A program made the position numbers and the translations under genes. Shown here one piece after another: positions 17,345-26,331 of a DNA stretch of 64,000 nt. Source of the DNA: Flavisolibacter longurius (GTDB taxonomy: Bacteria > Bacteroidota > Bacteroidia > Chitinophagales > Chitinophagaceae); NCBI GenBank assembly GCA_014163555.1, contig JACJGO010000006.1, positions 1 through 64,000 on the forward strand. The letters are read 5' to 3'. The notes under the pieces were generated by a model, which ran no database searches, had not been told where the DNA came from, and saw nothing but the letters and a program-made list of their open reading frames with translations. Position 1 is the first letter of the stretch, and each line of letters opens with the position of its first letter.

Positions 17345-17947
17345 TCAAATACGCACAGTATTCAGCAGCTTACTGAAATTGGTGGCATTGATGCCCAGGT
17401 AATTTGCCAGGTATTTGTGCGGCACCAGTTGCAGGATATGCGGACTGCGTTGCAACAACTGCCTGAATTTTTCTTCCGATGAAAAGCACTGCAACTCTAC
17501 CATGCGTTGCAATAAACCTTGCAGCGTGGCAGCCAGAGCTTTTCGTACAAAAGCTTCAGCCGACGGCATGGTAGCCAACAGCTTTTGCAGATCGGCATAG
17601 GCCAGTTGCAGAAAAACGGACGGTGTAAGCGTTTCGTAGTAATAGGCAGATGGTTTTTGTTGCAGAAATGCATCCACAATGCCGCCGAACGACGGCGCAT
17701 AGGTGAACAGCAGGGTGGCTTCTCGTTCCTGTTCATCAAAATAAAAAATACGTTGCACACCTTCCACTACGAAATAAAGGTAAGGCTCACGGCTACCTGC
17801 AACCGTAATGCTTTGCCGGCGGCTTTCGCGGCGCAATTTCCAGGGTTCGCTGAAGCGTAGCCAGTCTTCTTCGGAAAACGGGTGCACCGTGAGTACGGTT
17901 TGCTTCAACTGTTGAAAAGCCGTTTCCGCAGTGGTAGCATGTGCCAT
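17345..17947 (-). CDS. Crp/Fnr-family transcription regulator
   Basis: This 200-residue protein has an N-terminal cyclic-nucleotide-binding-like beta roll (SREPYLYFVVEGVQRIFYFD) and a C-terminal helix-turn-helix (HKYLANYLGINATNFSKLLNTV). The conserved cAMP phosphate-binding motif (GExx..RxA) is not evident, so the ligand is unclear, as in many Bacteroidota Crp-like regulators. It is divergent from the MFS exporter gene at 18134 and upstream of a DUF4345-like gene. By position it may regulate either neighbour; this is inference. Confidence 0.85.
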   Translation of the reverse strand: MAHATTAETAFQQLKQTVLTVHPFSEEDWLRFSEPWKLRRESRRQSITVAGSREPYLYFVVEGVQRIFYFDEQEREATLLFTYAPSFGGIVDAFLQQKPSAYYYETLTPSVFLQLAYADLQKLLATMPSAEAFVRKALAATLQGLLQRMVELQCFSSEEKFRQLLQRSPHILQLVPHKYLANYLGINATNFSKLLNTVRI

Positions 17948-18133
17948 GCTGCTAAGCTAAGGGATTGGAGTTTTGGTATGGTGCATAAACAACAGAAGGA
18001 TAAATTTTCTGTCCGTTCAATGGCAGCAGTCTTGCTTACTGAAGTAGAGAAAAATATATTGAAAAAGCTGGAATGCCGTTACTTTGCCGGTTCTTCTAAC
18101 GATAGGACTTGCCGGGACGATTTAAAGAAACGA

Positions 18134-19381
18134 ATGATGAAGACGCAGAAGAATCGCTTTTCCCTGATCCTCCTGTTGGGGTTACTTTCCGCCCTAGGGC
18201 CTTTTTCCATCGACATGTACCTGCCAGGTTTCCCGATCATTGCTGCCGACCTGCAAACCTCTGTGGACCGGGTTTCTTATTCCCTGTCGAGTTATTTTGT
18301 AGGTGTTTGTGTGGGGCAATTGCTTTGGGGCCCTTTGCTCGACCGCTTTGGCCGCAAACGTCCTTTATTGTTTGGCCTCATCATTTATATCATTGCTTCC
18401 CTGGGTTGTGCCGTGGCCGGCAGCATTGATATGCTGATCGGCTTCCGGTTTCTGCAGGCCCTGGGTGGTTGTGTAGGCATGGTGGCGCCCAGGGCGGTGG
18501 TACGCGATGTGTTCCCGGTTTCGGAAAACGCCAAGGTATTTTCCCTGCTCTTGCTGGTTATCGGTGTGTCGCCCATTATTGCACCCACGGCCGGGTCGTT
18601 TGTGGTGAGTGCTTTTGGTTGGCATTCGGTCTTTCTTGTGTTGGCGATGTTGTCCGCGCTGTTGCTGGTAGCCGTGATTCTTTTCCTGTCGGAAAGCAAG
18701 GCACCCGATCCCAGCTTTTCACTGCGGCCTAAACCGATCATGGGTAAGTTTTTATTTGTTGTGAGAGACCCGCAGTTTTATACGTATGCGTTCACCGGTG
18801 CGGTGGCCTCTGCAGGGTTGTATGCCTATCTCTCCGGTTCTCCGTTTGTATTTATGGAATTGTTTGGTGTGAACGAACATCAGTACAGTTGGATATTTGC
18901 CCTTATTGCCGCGGGGCTGATCGGCAGCAGCCAGTTGAACAACCTGATGCTGAAAAAATACAGCAGCGGACAAATTATCCGTACGGCGTTAACGGTTCAG
19001 GCAACCGTTGGGCTTTTACTGGCCATTGGTACGGCGGCCGGCTGGCTAGGTCTTTACACCACCATCTTCCTGATCTTTTTATTTCTCTGTTGCCAGGGCT
19101 TTAGTTTTCCCAATGCATCCGCATTGTCCATGGCACCATTCGCCAAAGAAGCCGGTTCCGCATCAGCACTTATGGGAGCTATTCAAATGGGAATGGGAGC
19201 GGTTGCATCGGCCATGGTAGGAGTGTTTTTCAACAGCACTGCCCTTCCCATGACAGGCGTGATGGCCGCTTGTGCCGTGGTTGCCCTGCTGATATTAGCG
19301 TTTGGCCAACGGAAGATCCGGTACAACGCAAGGCAGGAGGATATTGAAGAGCAAACGGTGGACCTTGTAGAGAAATATTAA
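18134..19381 (+). CDS. MFS exporter, Bcr/CflA type
   Basis: This is a transporter of about 415 residues with twelve membrane segments. The start MMKTQKNRFSLILLLGLLSALGPFSIDMYLPGFP is diagnostic of the Bcr/CflA drug-resistance family, as is the loop motif LLDRFGRKRPLLFG between helices 2 and 3. These proteins export drugs or small metabolites by proton antiport, so an inner-membrane location is expected. The frame is open from 17882, but the upstream translation has no membrane-protein character and overlaps the divergent Crp/Fnr gene, so the tandem ATG at 18134/18137 is chosen. Confidence 0.92.
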   Translation: MMKTQKNRFSLILLLGLLSALGPFSIDMYLPGFPIIAADLQTSVDRVSYSLSSYFVGVCVGQLLWGPLLDRFGRKRPLLFGLIIYIIASLGCAVAGSIDMLIGFRFLQALGGCVGMVAPRAVVRDVFPVSENAKVFSLLLLVIGVSPIIAPTAGSFVVSAFGWHSVFLVLAMLSALLLVAVILFLSESKAPDPSFSLRPKPIMGKFLFVVRDPQFYTYAFTGAVASAGLYAYLSGSPFVFMELFGVNEHQYSWIFALIAAGLIGSSQLNNLMLKKYSSGQIIRTALTVQATVGLLLAIGTAAGWLGLYTTIFLIFLFLCCQGFSFPNASALSMAPFAKEAGSASALMGAIQMGMGAVASAMVGVFFNSTALPMTGVMAACAVVALLILAFGQRKIRYNARQEDIEEQTVDLVEKY

Positions 19382-19391
19382 CGCGTGAACC

Positions 19392-19434
19392 AAGCCCTTC
19401 CTGCTTTCCAAACAGAAAGGGCTTTGCGTTTTTA
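19392..19434. terminator. Bidirectional terminator between MFS and alcohol dehydrogenase genes
   Basis: The hairpin arms AAGCCCTT (19392) and AAGGGCTT (19417) are followed by TGCGTTTTTAT. It lies between two converging genes and may serve both. Confidence 0.7.
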
Positions 19435-20508
19435 TCAGGCTTCTTCTTTCAGCGATTGCATATCGATCACATAGCGGAACCGCACCTCTTCGTTTTGCAT
19501 GCGGTCAAACGCATCATTGATGTCCTGCATCTTTATCATTTCTACCAGGGGTGCAATGTTATGTTCGGCACAAAAGTCGAGCACTTCCTGCGTTTCTTTA
19601 ATGCCGCCGATCAGGGAACCGGAAACGGTTCGGCGATGAAATGCCACTTCGTTGTTGTTAATCCCCTTTTTATAATTTCCCAACATGCCAACGGTGACCA
19701 ATACACCGTCTTTTTTCAATAATGATACATACGGATTGATGTCAAACGGATCGGGAATGGTAATGAGGATATAATGAAACGACAGTTCGGCTTTTATCAT
19801 CTCTTCTTTACTTTCGGAAAGAATCACGCTGCTAGCACCCAGTTCAATGGCGGCTGATCGTTTTTCTTCCGTGGTGGTGATCACTGTTACCTCAGCGCCC
19901 ATGGCTTTGGCAAGTTGCACGCCCATATGTCCCAGTCCGCCCAAACCCACAATTGCTACCTTGTCGCCCCTTTTTACTTTCCAGTGTTTCAGTGGAGAAT
20001 AGGTGGTGATGCCGGCGCAAAGAATCGGCGCTGCTTTTTTGGCATCGATCGCATCCGGGATACGCAGCACAAAATCTTCTTTTACCACGATGTTCACTGA
20101 GTAGCCGCCATAGGTATTGGTGCCGTCGGGTTTCAAGGGACCATTGTAGGTAGCCGTCCAGCTTTTGGGTCCCTCGCAGTATTGTTCTTCGTCTTCCTGG
20201 CAGGATTCGCATTTTCCGCAGGAATCAATCATGCATCCCACGCCTACAATATCACCCACCTTGAATTTTTTTACGGCACCACCGGCTTCCACCACACGGC
20301 CAATGATTTCGTGTCCGGGCACGCAGGGATATACCGTGTTGCCCCAATCGTTTTTTACCTGGTGCAGGTCGGAGTGGCAAACGCCGCAGTACAAAATGTC
20401 GATCAACACTTCATTTGGCTTTGGTGCCTCCCGTTCAAAATCCATTTTATCCAGCTTGTTGAAAAACGATCCTTTGGCGCCGTAGCCCTTGCTTTTAATT
20501 TTTTCCAT
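19435..20508 (-). CDS. Zinc-dependent alcohol dehydrogenase (YahK/CAD-like)
   Basis: This 357-residue medium-chain dehydrogenase has a catalytic zinc site (CGVCHSDLH near residue 38, GHE near residue 66), a structural zinc site with four cysteines (CGKCESCQEDEEQYC), and a Rossmann motif GLGGLGHMGVQLAKAMG. The order and spacing match cinnamyl-alcohol/YahK-type aldehyde reductases, which usually use NADPH to reduce aldehydes. The C-terminal LIGGIKETQEVLDFCAEHNIAPLVEMI matches the same group. It is monocistronic, and the substrate is not known. Confidence 0.93.
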   Translation of the reverse strand: MEKIKSKGYGAKGSFFNKLDKMDFEREAPKPNEVLIDILYCGVCHSDLHQVKNDWGNTVYPCVPGHEIIGRVVEAGGAVKKFKVGDIVGVGCMIDSCGKCESCQEDEEQYCEGPKSWTATYNGPLKPDGTNTYGGYSVNIVVKEDFVLRIPDAIDAKKAAPILCAGITTYSPLKHWKVKRGDKVAIVGLGGLGHMGVQLAKAMGAEVTVITTTEEKRSAAIELGASSVILSESKEEMIKAELSFHYILITIPDPFDINPYVSLLKKDGVLVTVGMLGNYKKGINNNEVAFHRRTVSGSLIGGIKETQEVLDFCAEHNIAPLVEMIKMQDINDAFDRMQNEEVRFRYVIDMQSLKEEA

Positions 20509-20693
20509 GAAACGATTTTATATAATGGTTCCTGCTCTGTTCCCCAAACCGTGACCGAAGCTTTCTTTTGTGAAAGAAAAAGGAGGTCGGTGCGAATGGC
20601 TGTTCAACAGGCGCAGTAAAATTTTTTAGCAAGGAATGATGTAAAAGAATTATGCCCTGAAACCTTCAATAAAAACGGTGATGGCGCTGCCCG

Positions 20694-20725
20694 GAAAAAC
20701 AAAAAGGCTGCACAACAGCAGCCTT
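20694..20725 (-). terminator. Terminator of the PorT-like barrel gene
   Basis: The arms AAGGCTGC and GCAGCCTT pair around ACAACA. On the minus strand the stem runs into TTTTTGTTTTT, 31 bp after the stop codon at 20757. Confidence 0.85.
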
Positions 20726-20756
20726 GATAAAAATGAATTGAATGGTTTCGTAAACC

Positions 20757-21407
20757 TTAAAAACGATAGCCAACAAAAAGCTGTACGACACCGTTTTTCA
20801 AGTCGGTTGTTTCAGGGTTAAAAGGTAAAGGATAAGGACTAGGATCGGTGGTCGCGGTCTCATATCGTTTGTACAATTTTCCGAGTCCAAGGTTATAGCG
20901 GCCGCCAATCAAAAGGCCCGCTATAGGATTCAGTTCAACCCCGGCAGCAAAGCCGTAGTCGATGCGGTTCATCAGGCCTGTGATGGTCGTGTCTCTGCCG
21001 CCACTCATTTTTGAGTTAAGCAGTACGCCAATCTGTGCACCGGCTTGCAGTTGAAAAAAGCGGCCAATGCCAAATGTCACCAGTTGCGGCAGGTAAATGT
21101 AGTCGTTCAGCACATCCGTATTCTTTCCGCCATTGTCAAAAGAATAGCCCTGGCGGGAAAAGACAACTTCGGAACGAAACCCTTTCCCGGTACGCGATGT
21201 TGGAGCATAAAAGGCACTCACTATAAAACCCGTGCGGTTGCCCGGTTTAAAGCCTTCTTTGCTTCCGGTGACATAGGACCAGTTATAGCCGGCTTTCAGG
21301 CCGAAGTGTTGCTTATAACGGTCTTCAATTTTTTCAATATCGATGCTTTGGGCAAAGGCAAAAGCTGTTGCAGCGCAAGCAAAAATGGTCATAACAATTT
21401 TCTTCAT
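20757..21407 (-). CDS. PorT-like outer-membrane beta-barrel protein
   Basis: This 216-residue protein has a signal peptide (MKKIVMTIFACAATAFAFAQ), a short linker, and alternating amphipathic strands typical of an eight-strand barrel. Examples are HFGLKAGYNWSYVTG, TGFIVSAFYAPTS, GFRSEVVFSRQGYSF and a last strand VVQLFVGYRF ending in Phe. This is the common PorT-family outer-membrane protein type of Bacteroidota. An upstream ATG at 21440 would add 11 residues, but the ATG at 21407 gives a standard signal peptide. Its role is unknown; it lies beside a metallo-dependent amidohydrolase on the other strand. Confidence 0.87.
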   Translation of the reverse strand: MKKIVMTIFACAATAFAFAQSIDIEKIEDRYKQHFGLKAGYNWSYVTGSKEGFKPGNRTGFIVSAFYAPTSRTGKGFRSEVVFSRQGYSFDNGGKNTDVLNDYIYLPQLVTFGIGRFFQLQAGAQIGVLLNSKMSGGRDTTITGLMNRIDYGFAAGVELNPIAGLLIGGRYNLGLGKLYKRYETATTDPSPYPLPFNPETTDLKNGVVQLFVGYRF

Positions 21408-21665
21408 ATCAGGTTGTTTTGCTCTACAAAGAAGCATCACCTAACGGCTAAAGAAAAGGCAAACGCCAAGGACCGAGGTTTTTGCTGATTGAATTGCAGG
21501 AAAGGCGATACAAACTGTAAAGCGTTTGTTTGATTTTTGTTGCGAAGCAATCATTTCCGGCTGGATTGTTCCCATTTCTATGCGCCCAAACAAAACCTAT
21601 TTCATTCGAAGGGTCAGCAACATGTGCCGGACAAATGGGTATATTCATAACCCAAACTTTTCCGC

Positions 21666-23384
21666 ATGAGAATCTTGCTCTTTTGCTTTTTCACCGCCTG
21701 CCTGCTGCAGGCAAAATCCCAGTTAGTAATACGTAACACCACGGTTGTCGATGTAGAGGCCAGGAAACTGCTGCCCGGCCAGGATGTACTGGTGCAAAAC
21801 GGTATCATATCAGCCGTAGGCAAAAAATTATCTATTCCCGCCGGTGCTACGGTGGTTGATGGCAACGGCAAATACCTCATGCCTGGACTGGTGGATGCGC
21901 ATGTGCATTTCTTCCAGAGCGGCGGTATCTACACCCGCCCCGATGCCATTGACCTGCGCAAAGACAAACCCTATGCAGAAGAGATCCGCTGGTTGCACCA
22001 GAACATGGAAGGACAATTGCGGCGCTATGCAAGAGCAGGCATTACATCGGTGATTGATGTAGGAGCAACCATCAGCTTTTTACAGCAACGCGACAGCTTT
22101 CACAGCAAAGCTTATGCTCCAACGGTGTATATGACCGGCCCCTTGTTAACGACCTATGAGCCGGAGGTCTTTCAAGGATTGAACGATGAAGAGCCGTTCT
22201 TCCTGATGAAAACGCCGGAAGACGCCAGGGCCTATGTGCGCCGGCAGTTGCCGTACAAACCTGATTTTATCAAGATCTGGTACATTTTGCTGGGCCGCAA
22301 CAAAGACAGTGCAGCAAGAGCCAGCCTCCCGCTGGTGCAAGCCGCCATTGACGAAGCCCACAAAAATAAATTACGTGTAGCCGTTCACGCTACCGAACGC
22401 ATTACGGCACAACTGGCCGTGCAAGCCGGCGCCGACCTGCTGGTGCATGGTGTGGAAGATGAACCAATTGATGAACCATTTGTTTCCCTGCTGAAGCAAA
22501 AGGGAACGGTGCTTTCTCCAACCCTGGTGGTAGCGGGTAATTACCTTAAAGCCTTTGCGCAGGACTACAGGCCAACAGCGGAGGATTTTCGTTATGCGCA
22601 TCCAACGCCACTGGTCTCGCTATACAACCTGCCGGCTGCAACGGATACGGCGCTGGTTAGGCAATACCAGGCATATGCTGTCCGAAACCGTGCAGCCGCA
22701 AGGCAGGAAGATTCGCTTCGGCAGGCAAACCTGAAGCGCCTTGCAGAAGGCGGTGTCACTATCGCCACCGGTACCGATGCCGGTAACATTGGAACGCAGC
22801 ATGTATCATCGTACTACGATGAACTGGCGGCGATGCAACAAAGCGGAATGTCGGGTTGGGATTTATTGCAGGCGTCCACCATAAACGGGGCAAAAGCGGT
22901 AGGAAAAAGTGGTGAGTTTGGCGCGGTGAAGAAAGGTCTGCGTGCCGACCTCCTGCTGCTTGCGAAAAACCCGGTAGAAGGTTTTCGCAACTGGCAAAGC
23001 ATAACGGCCGTTATCAACAAGGGGCATCTTCTGCAGCCGGATTCGCTTCTTCGGCCAACGCCGGAAGAACTGGCTGATCAGCAATTGCTGGCCTACAATG
23101 CGCACAACCTGGAAGCCTTCCTGGAGCCTTATGCCGACAGTGTGGAAATCTATGAACTGGAAACAAACAAGCTGCAGGTGAAAGGCAAGGAGGCCATGCG
23201 CAAGCAGTACGGTTTTCTGAATACGGCAAAGACACTTTACTGCAAGCTGCTGAACCGGATTGTGCAGGGCAATGTTGTGATTGATCACGAAGAGATCTGG
23301 GTAGATGAAGGCCGGCGGTTTTATGGCGTTGCCATTTATGATATTAAGGGTAATAAAATTGTACGGGTGTGGTTTCCGCGTTAA
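21666..23384 (+). CDS. Secreted amidohydrolase with C-terminal SnoaL-like domain
   Basis: This 572-residue protein has a signal peptide (ending QAKSQ), then an amidohydrolase domain. Metal ligands are visible: DAHVHF, His in VAVHATERI, His in LVHGVEDEP and Asp in ATGTDAGNIG. Residues from about 460 form a second domain (ELADQQLLAYNAHNLEAFLEPYADSVEIYE onward) that matches the NTF2/SnoaL pattern. The combination suggests a periplasmic hydrolase of cyclic amides or dipeptides; the substrate cannot be inferred. It appears monocistronic, upstream of the TonB-type receptor gene. Confidence 0.9.
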   Translation: MRILLFCFFTACLLQAKSQLVIRNTTVVDVEARKLLPGQDVLVQNGIISAVGKKLSIPAGATVVDGNGKYLMPGLVDAHVHFFQSGGIYTRPDAIDLRKDKPYAEEIRWLHQNMEGQLRRYARAGITSVIDVGATISFLQQRDSFHSKAYAPTVYMTGPLLTTYEPEVFQGLNDEEPFFLMKTPEDARAYVRRQLPYKPDFIKIWYILLGRNKDSAARASLPLVQAAIDEAHKNKLRVAVHATERITAQLAVQAGADLLVHGVEDEPIDEPFVSLLKQKGTVLSPTLVVAGNYLKAFAQDYRPTAEDFRYAHPTPLVSLYNLPAATDTALVRQYQAYAVRNRAAARQEDSLRQANLKRLAEGGVTIATGTDAGNIGTQHVSSYYDELAAMQQSGMSGWDLLQASTINGAKAVGKSGEFGAVKKGLRADLLLLAKNPVEGFRNWQSITAVINKGHLLQPDSLLRPTPEELADQQLLAYNAHNLEAFLEPYADSVEIYELETNKLQVKGKEAMRKQYGFLNTAKTLYCKLLNRIVQGNVVIDHEEIWVDEGRRFYGVAIYDIKGNKIVRVWFPR

Positions 23385-23561
23385 CCTTTTTTAACAATGG
23401 AAGGTTCAACTGTGTTCAATTATAACAGATAGCAAACAATTTTATTACAATTCAATTAGAAAACCACCCGGCATTTTTATTGCCGTACAGGGATAAGCTA
23501 CCTTCGCAATCCGCAACCGCAGGACAAGCTGCCCCAATTTCTTTGTTTAAACAAGTGAAGT

Positions 23562-26093
23562 ATGAAACAACGTGTACTCGGTTTTCTTTTTGTGCTTGGT
23601 GGCTTCTCTGCGAATGCCCAAATTGAGCGGGAAGAACCACAGAACCCTGTAGGTCCCCAAATCCAGATTTCACAGCAGCGCATCTTAGGAAAAGTGGTCG
23701 ATCAGAATACTGGTAAAGGACTGGAAGCAGCCAGCGTACAGCTTTATATGTACAGCAGCGCCGGTAGTGACAGCCTTATACGGGGACAGTTTACAAGAGG
23801 AAACGGTGAGTTTGTATTTGAAGGCCTGCCGCAGGCAGATAGTTTTCGTGTGGCCATCACCGGTATAGGCTATACTCCCTGGAGCCGCGTGGTGACACTA
23901 TCCCAGGCTGGCTTTACCGATCTGGGCAATGTTTCCATTACTCCCGAAAGCCAGGTTCTGGGCAACGTGGTCATCACCACGCAGCAGCGACCGGCCCTGC
24001 AGATGGGAATCGATCGAAAAGTTTTTACGGTTGAGAACAACATTACAGCCTCCGGCGGAACCGCCCTGGATGTCATGCGAAATATTCCCTCGGTATCGGT
24101 GGACGCAGAAGGCAGTGTGCAATTGCGCAATGCCCAGCCACAGATTTTTATTGACGGAAGACCGACGATCTTAACGCCAGACCAGATTCCTGCCGACCAG
24201 ATTGAACGCATAGAGCTTATCACCAACCCGTCGGCAAAATTTGATGCCTCCAGCTCAGCCGGTATCATCAACATTGTGATGAAGCGCAACCGCCGCATGG
24301 GACTGAACGGCATTGCCACCATCGGGGGCGGTCATCCCTCCGTTTTAAATGGCAACCTTTCGGTGAATGCCCGGCAGGGAAAAGTAAACTTGTTTGCCAC
24401 GGGCGGCTACAACCAATCGGGTGGCTTGGCCCGCGGTAAAACCTTCCGCCAAAACAAACGCAACGGTCTTGTGGAAGATTATTTTAACCAGTACTCGGCT
24501 ACCGACCGGATGCGCCGCTTCCGTTCGATCCGGTTCGGGCTGGATTTTTTTGCTTCCATCCGCAACACCTTATCGCTTACCCAGAATATTGTAAAGGGTA
24601 CGTTCAGCAACGAAGAAACACAGGACCAGGAATACCTGAACAGAAGTAAAACACTCGAACGATTTGGTTTGCGTACCGCCAACAGTGAAAGTGAATTTGA
24701 GCGGTATAACACGCAACTGAACTATACGCATCGCTTCCCTAAGCAGGGACAGCAACTCAGTGCCAACCTGAATTACAGCAACGGCAGCGGCAATGAGGCT
24801 TCAAACATTGTCAACTCCTTTTTCCTGCCCGATGGTACGCTGTATTCCGTACCGGCACGGGTTCGTAATGCCGGCCGCAACAACAATGACCAGTACACGT
24901 TTGAAGTGGATTATACCAACCCTCTTGGTGAAAATTCCAAGTTTGAAGCCGGGGGCCGTACGTTTACCAACAAGCAACGCAGCTATTTCTCTTCCTTTTC
25001 GCTGTTGAACGGATCGGAAACATTGTTGCCCTTGAGTAACAACTATGCCTACTCGGAAACGGTGAACGCTGCCTACCTCTCGTTTTCAAACAAGATCAAC
25101 ACTTTCGGCTACCAACTGGGTTTGCGTGCAGAAGTGTCCCGCTTTGAAGGTGAGCTGATTGACAGCGCCCGGAAATTTGGCTATGATTACCCCCGCAGTG
25201 CCAACCGCTTTTTCGACGCCCTGTTCCCCAGCGTATTCCTGACCAAGCAGGCGGGGGAAGGTGCCGAGCTGCAGGTGAATTATACCCGCCGCATTCGCCG
25301 GCCCAACTTCTGGCAACTGAATCCTTTTATTGATATCAACGACCCGGTGAACCTGCGGCAGGGCAACCCGCAACTGCAGCCCGAGTTTGTAAACTCCTTT
25401 GAGTTTAACTATAGTCAGAACTATCAAAAGGGAAATCTTTTGGGCGTTGTGTACTATCGCAACAACCTGCGTGACATTACCCGCTTCAGCGATACCATCA
25501 GCGCTTCGCTTTACCAGCAGTTGAACAATGCGGCCATTGATCCCAATGCGATTCTGAATACGTTCATCAATGCCCGCAGCACCAACCGCCTGGGGATGGA
25601 ACTGACGCTGCAGCACCGCTTCACCCCTCAGTTTGACATTGTACCCACAATTGATATGCAGTACCGCAAGGTGAATGCGGATGAGTACCGTTTAAGCAAC
25701 AGTGGCTTTAACTGGGATGCCGAACTGACCGCCAACTTACGGTTTGCGGCGCAAAGGGGTTTGCTGAAAGACCTGGGTCTGCAACTGGTAGGCGAATACG
25801 AGTCGGAAGAAGTAACTGTGCAGGGACGCAATGTCGCACAATATCAACTTGACTTTGGTCTGCGCAAAGAGTTCCTCAAAGACAAACGCGGAACCATTTC
25901 TTTTAACATCAACGATATTTTCAATTCGCAGCGTTTCGGAAACATTTATGATACGGATAACTTTTTCCAGGAGTCTTATTTCCGTAGAAATGTGCGCAGT
26001 TTCCGCATCAATTTTACCTACAAGTTCGGCAGCGATGACTTCAAGGTTTTTGGCCGCGACAACCGTCGCAACGACAATGGTGACGACGATTAA
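23562..26093 (+). CDS. TonB-dependent receptor, outer-membrane beta-barrel family
   Basis: This 843-residue outer-membrane protein has a signal peptide, a carboxypeptidase-regulatory-like domain (about residues 43-125: GKVVDQNTGKGLEAASVQLY), a plug domain (about 140-240: SGGTALDVMRNIPSVSVDAEG and AGIINIVMKRN), and a long C-terminal barrel. It resembles the outer-membrane-beta-barrel-family receptors of Bacteroidota. The final residues are polar (FKVFGRDNRRNDNGDDD) rather than ending in an aromatic. No SusD partner is adjacent, so it probably takes up a siderophore, peptide or other small substrate rather than acting in a polysaccharide locus. A palindromic word array follows the stop codon. 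Confidence 0.92.
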   Translation: MKQRVLGFLFVLGGFSANAQIEREEPQNPVGPQIQISQQRILGKVVDQNTGKGLEAASVQLYMYSSAGSDSLIRGQFTRGNGEFVFEGLPQADSFRVAITGIGYTPWSRVVTLSQAGFTDLGNVSITPESQVLGNVVITTQQRPALQMGIDRKVFTVENNITASGGTALDVMRNIPSVSVDAEGSVQLRNAQPQIFIDGRPTILTPDQIPADQIERIELITNPSAKFDASSSAGIINIVMKRNRRMGLNGIATIGGGHPSVLNGNLSVNARQGKVNLFATGGYNQSGGLARGKTFRQNKRNGLVEDYFNQYSATDRMRRFRSIRFGLDFFASIRNTLSLTQNIVKGTFSNEETQDQEYLNRSKTLERFGLRTANSESEFERYNTQLNYTHRFPKQGQQLSANLNYSNGSGNEASNIVNSFFLPDGTLYSVPARVRNAGRNNNDQYTFEVDYTNPLGENSKFEAGGRTFTNKQRSYFSSFSLLNGSETLLPLSNNYAYSETVNAAYLSFSNKINTFGYQLGLRAEVSRFEGELIDSARKFGYDYPRSANRFFDALFPSVFLTKQAGEGAELQVNYTRRIRRPNFWQLNPFIDINDPVNLRQGNPQLQPEFVNSFEFNYSQNYQKGNLLGVVYYRNNLRDITRFSDTISASLYQQLNNAAIDPNAILNTFINARSTNRLGMELTLQHRFTPQFDIVPTIDMQYRKVNADEYRLSNSGFNWDAELTANLRFAAQRGLLKDLGLQLVGEYESEEVTVQGRNVAQYQLDFGLRKEFLKDKRGTISFNINDIFNSQRFGNIYDTDNFFQESYFRRNVRSFRINFTYKFGSDDFKVFGRDNRRNDNGDDD

Positions 26094-26120
26094 GCCCGGA
26101 GCGCAAAGCAGTTTGTGAAT

Positions 26121-26175
26121 GGTGAGTGGTCAGTGGTGAGTAACGTTTGCGTTCTTTCACCGCTGACCACTCACC
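26121..26175. repeat. GTGAGTGG-type inverted word array
   Basis: The left arm ggtgagtggtcagtggtgag pairs with the right arm ctttcaccgctgaccactcacc around a short central loop, then runs into gttttt. It starts 28 bp after the stop codon of the receptor gene, so it may also terminate transcription. Confidence 0.75.
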
Positions 26176-26331
26176 GTTTTTGCATGTTTATATCCTGATT
26201 GAATGTATTTGTATTTGGGAATTCAAACTACTCCAAAACAGGTGGCGAAGTTTTTGCATTTTCCATTCGCCGGGCTGTGCTAAGGAAGCATTCGTATCCA
26301 CAGCCATGGCTTCACCTTTAATCTGGCCTGT

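Noticed and set aside
17882-18133. Long N-terminal extension of the MFS exporter
   Set aside because: It overlaps the divergent regulator gene and lacks membrane-protein character.
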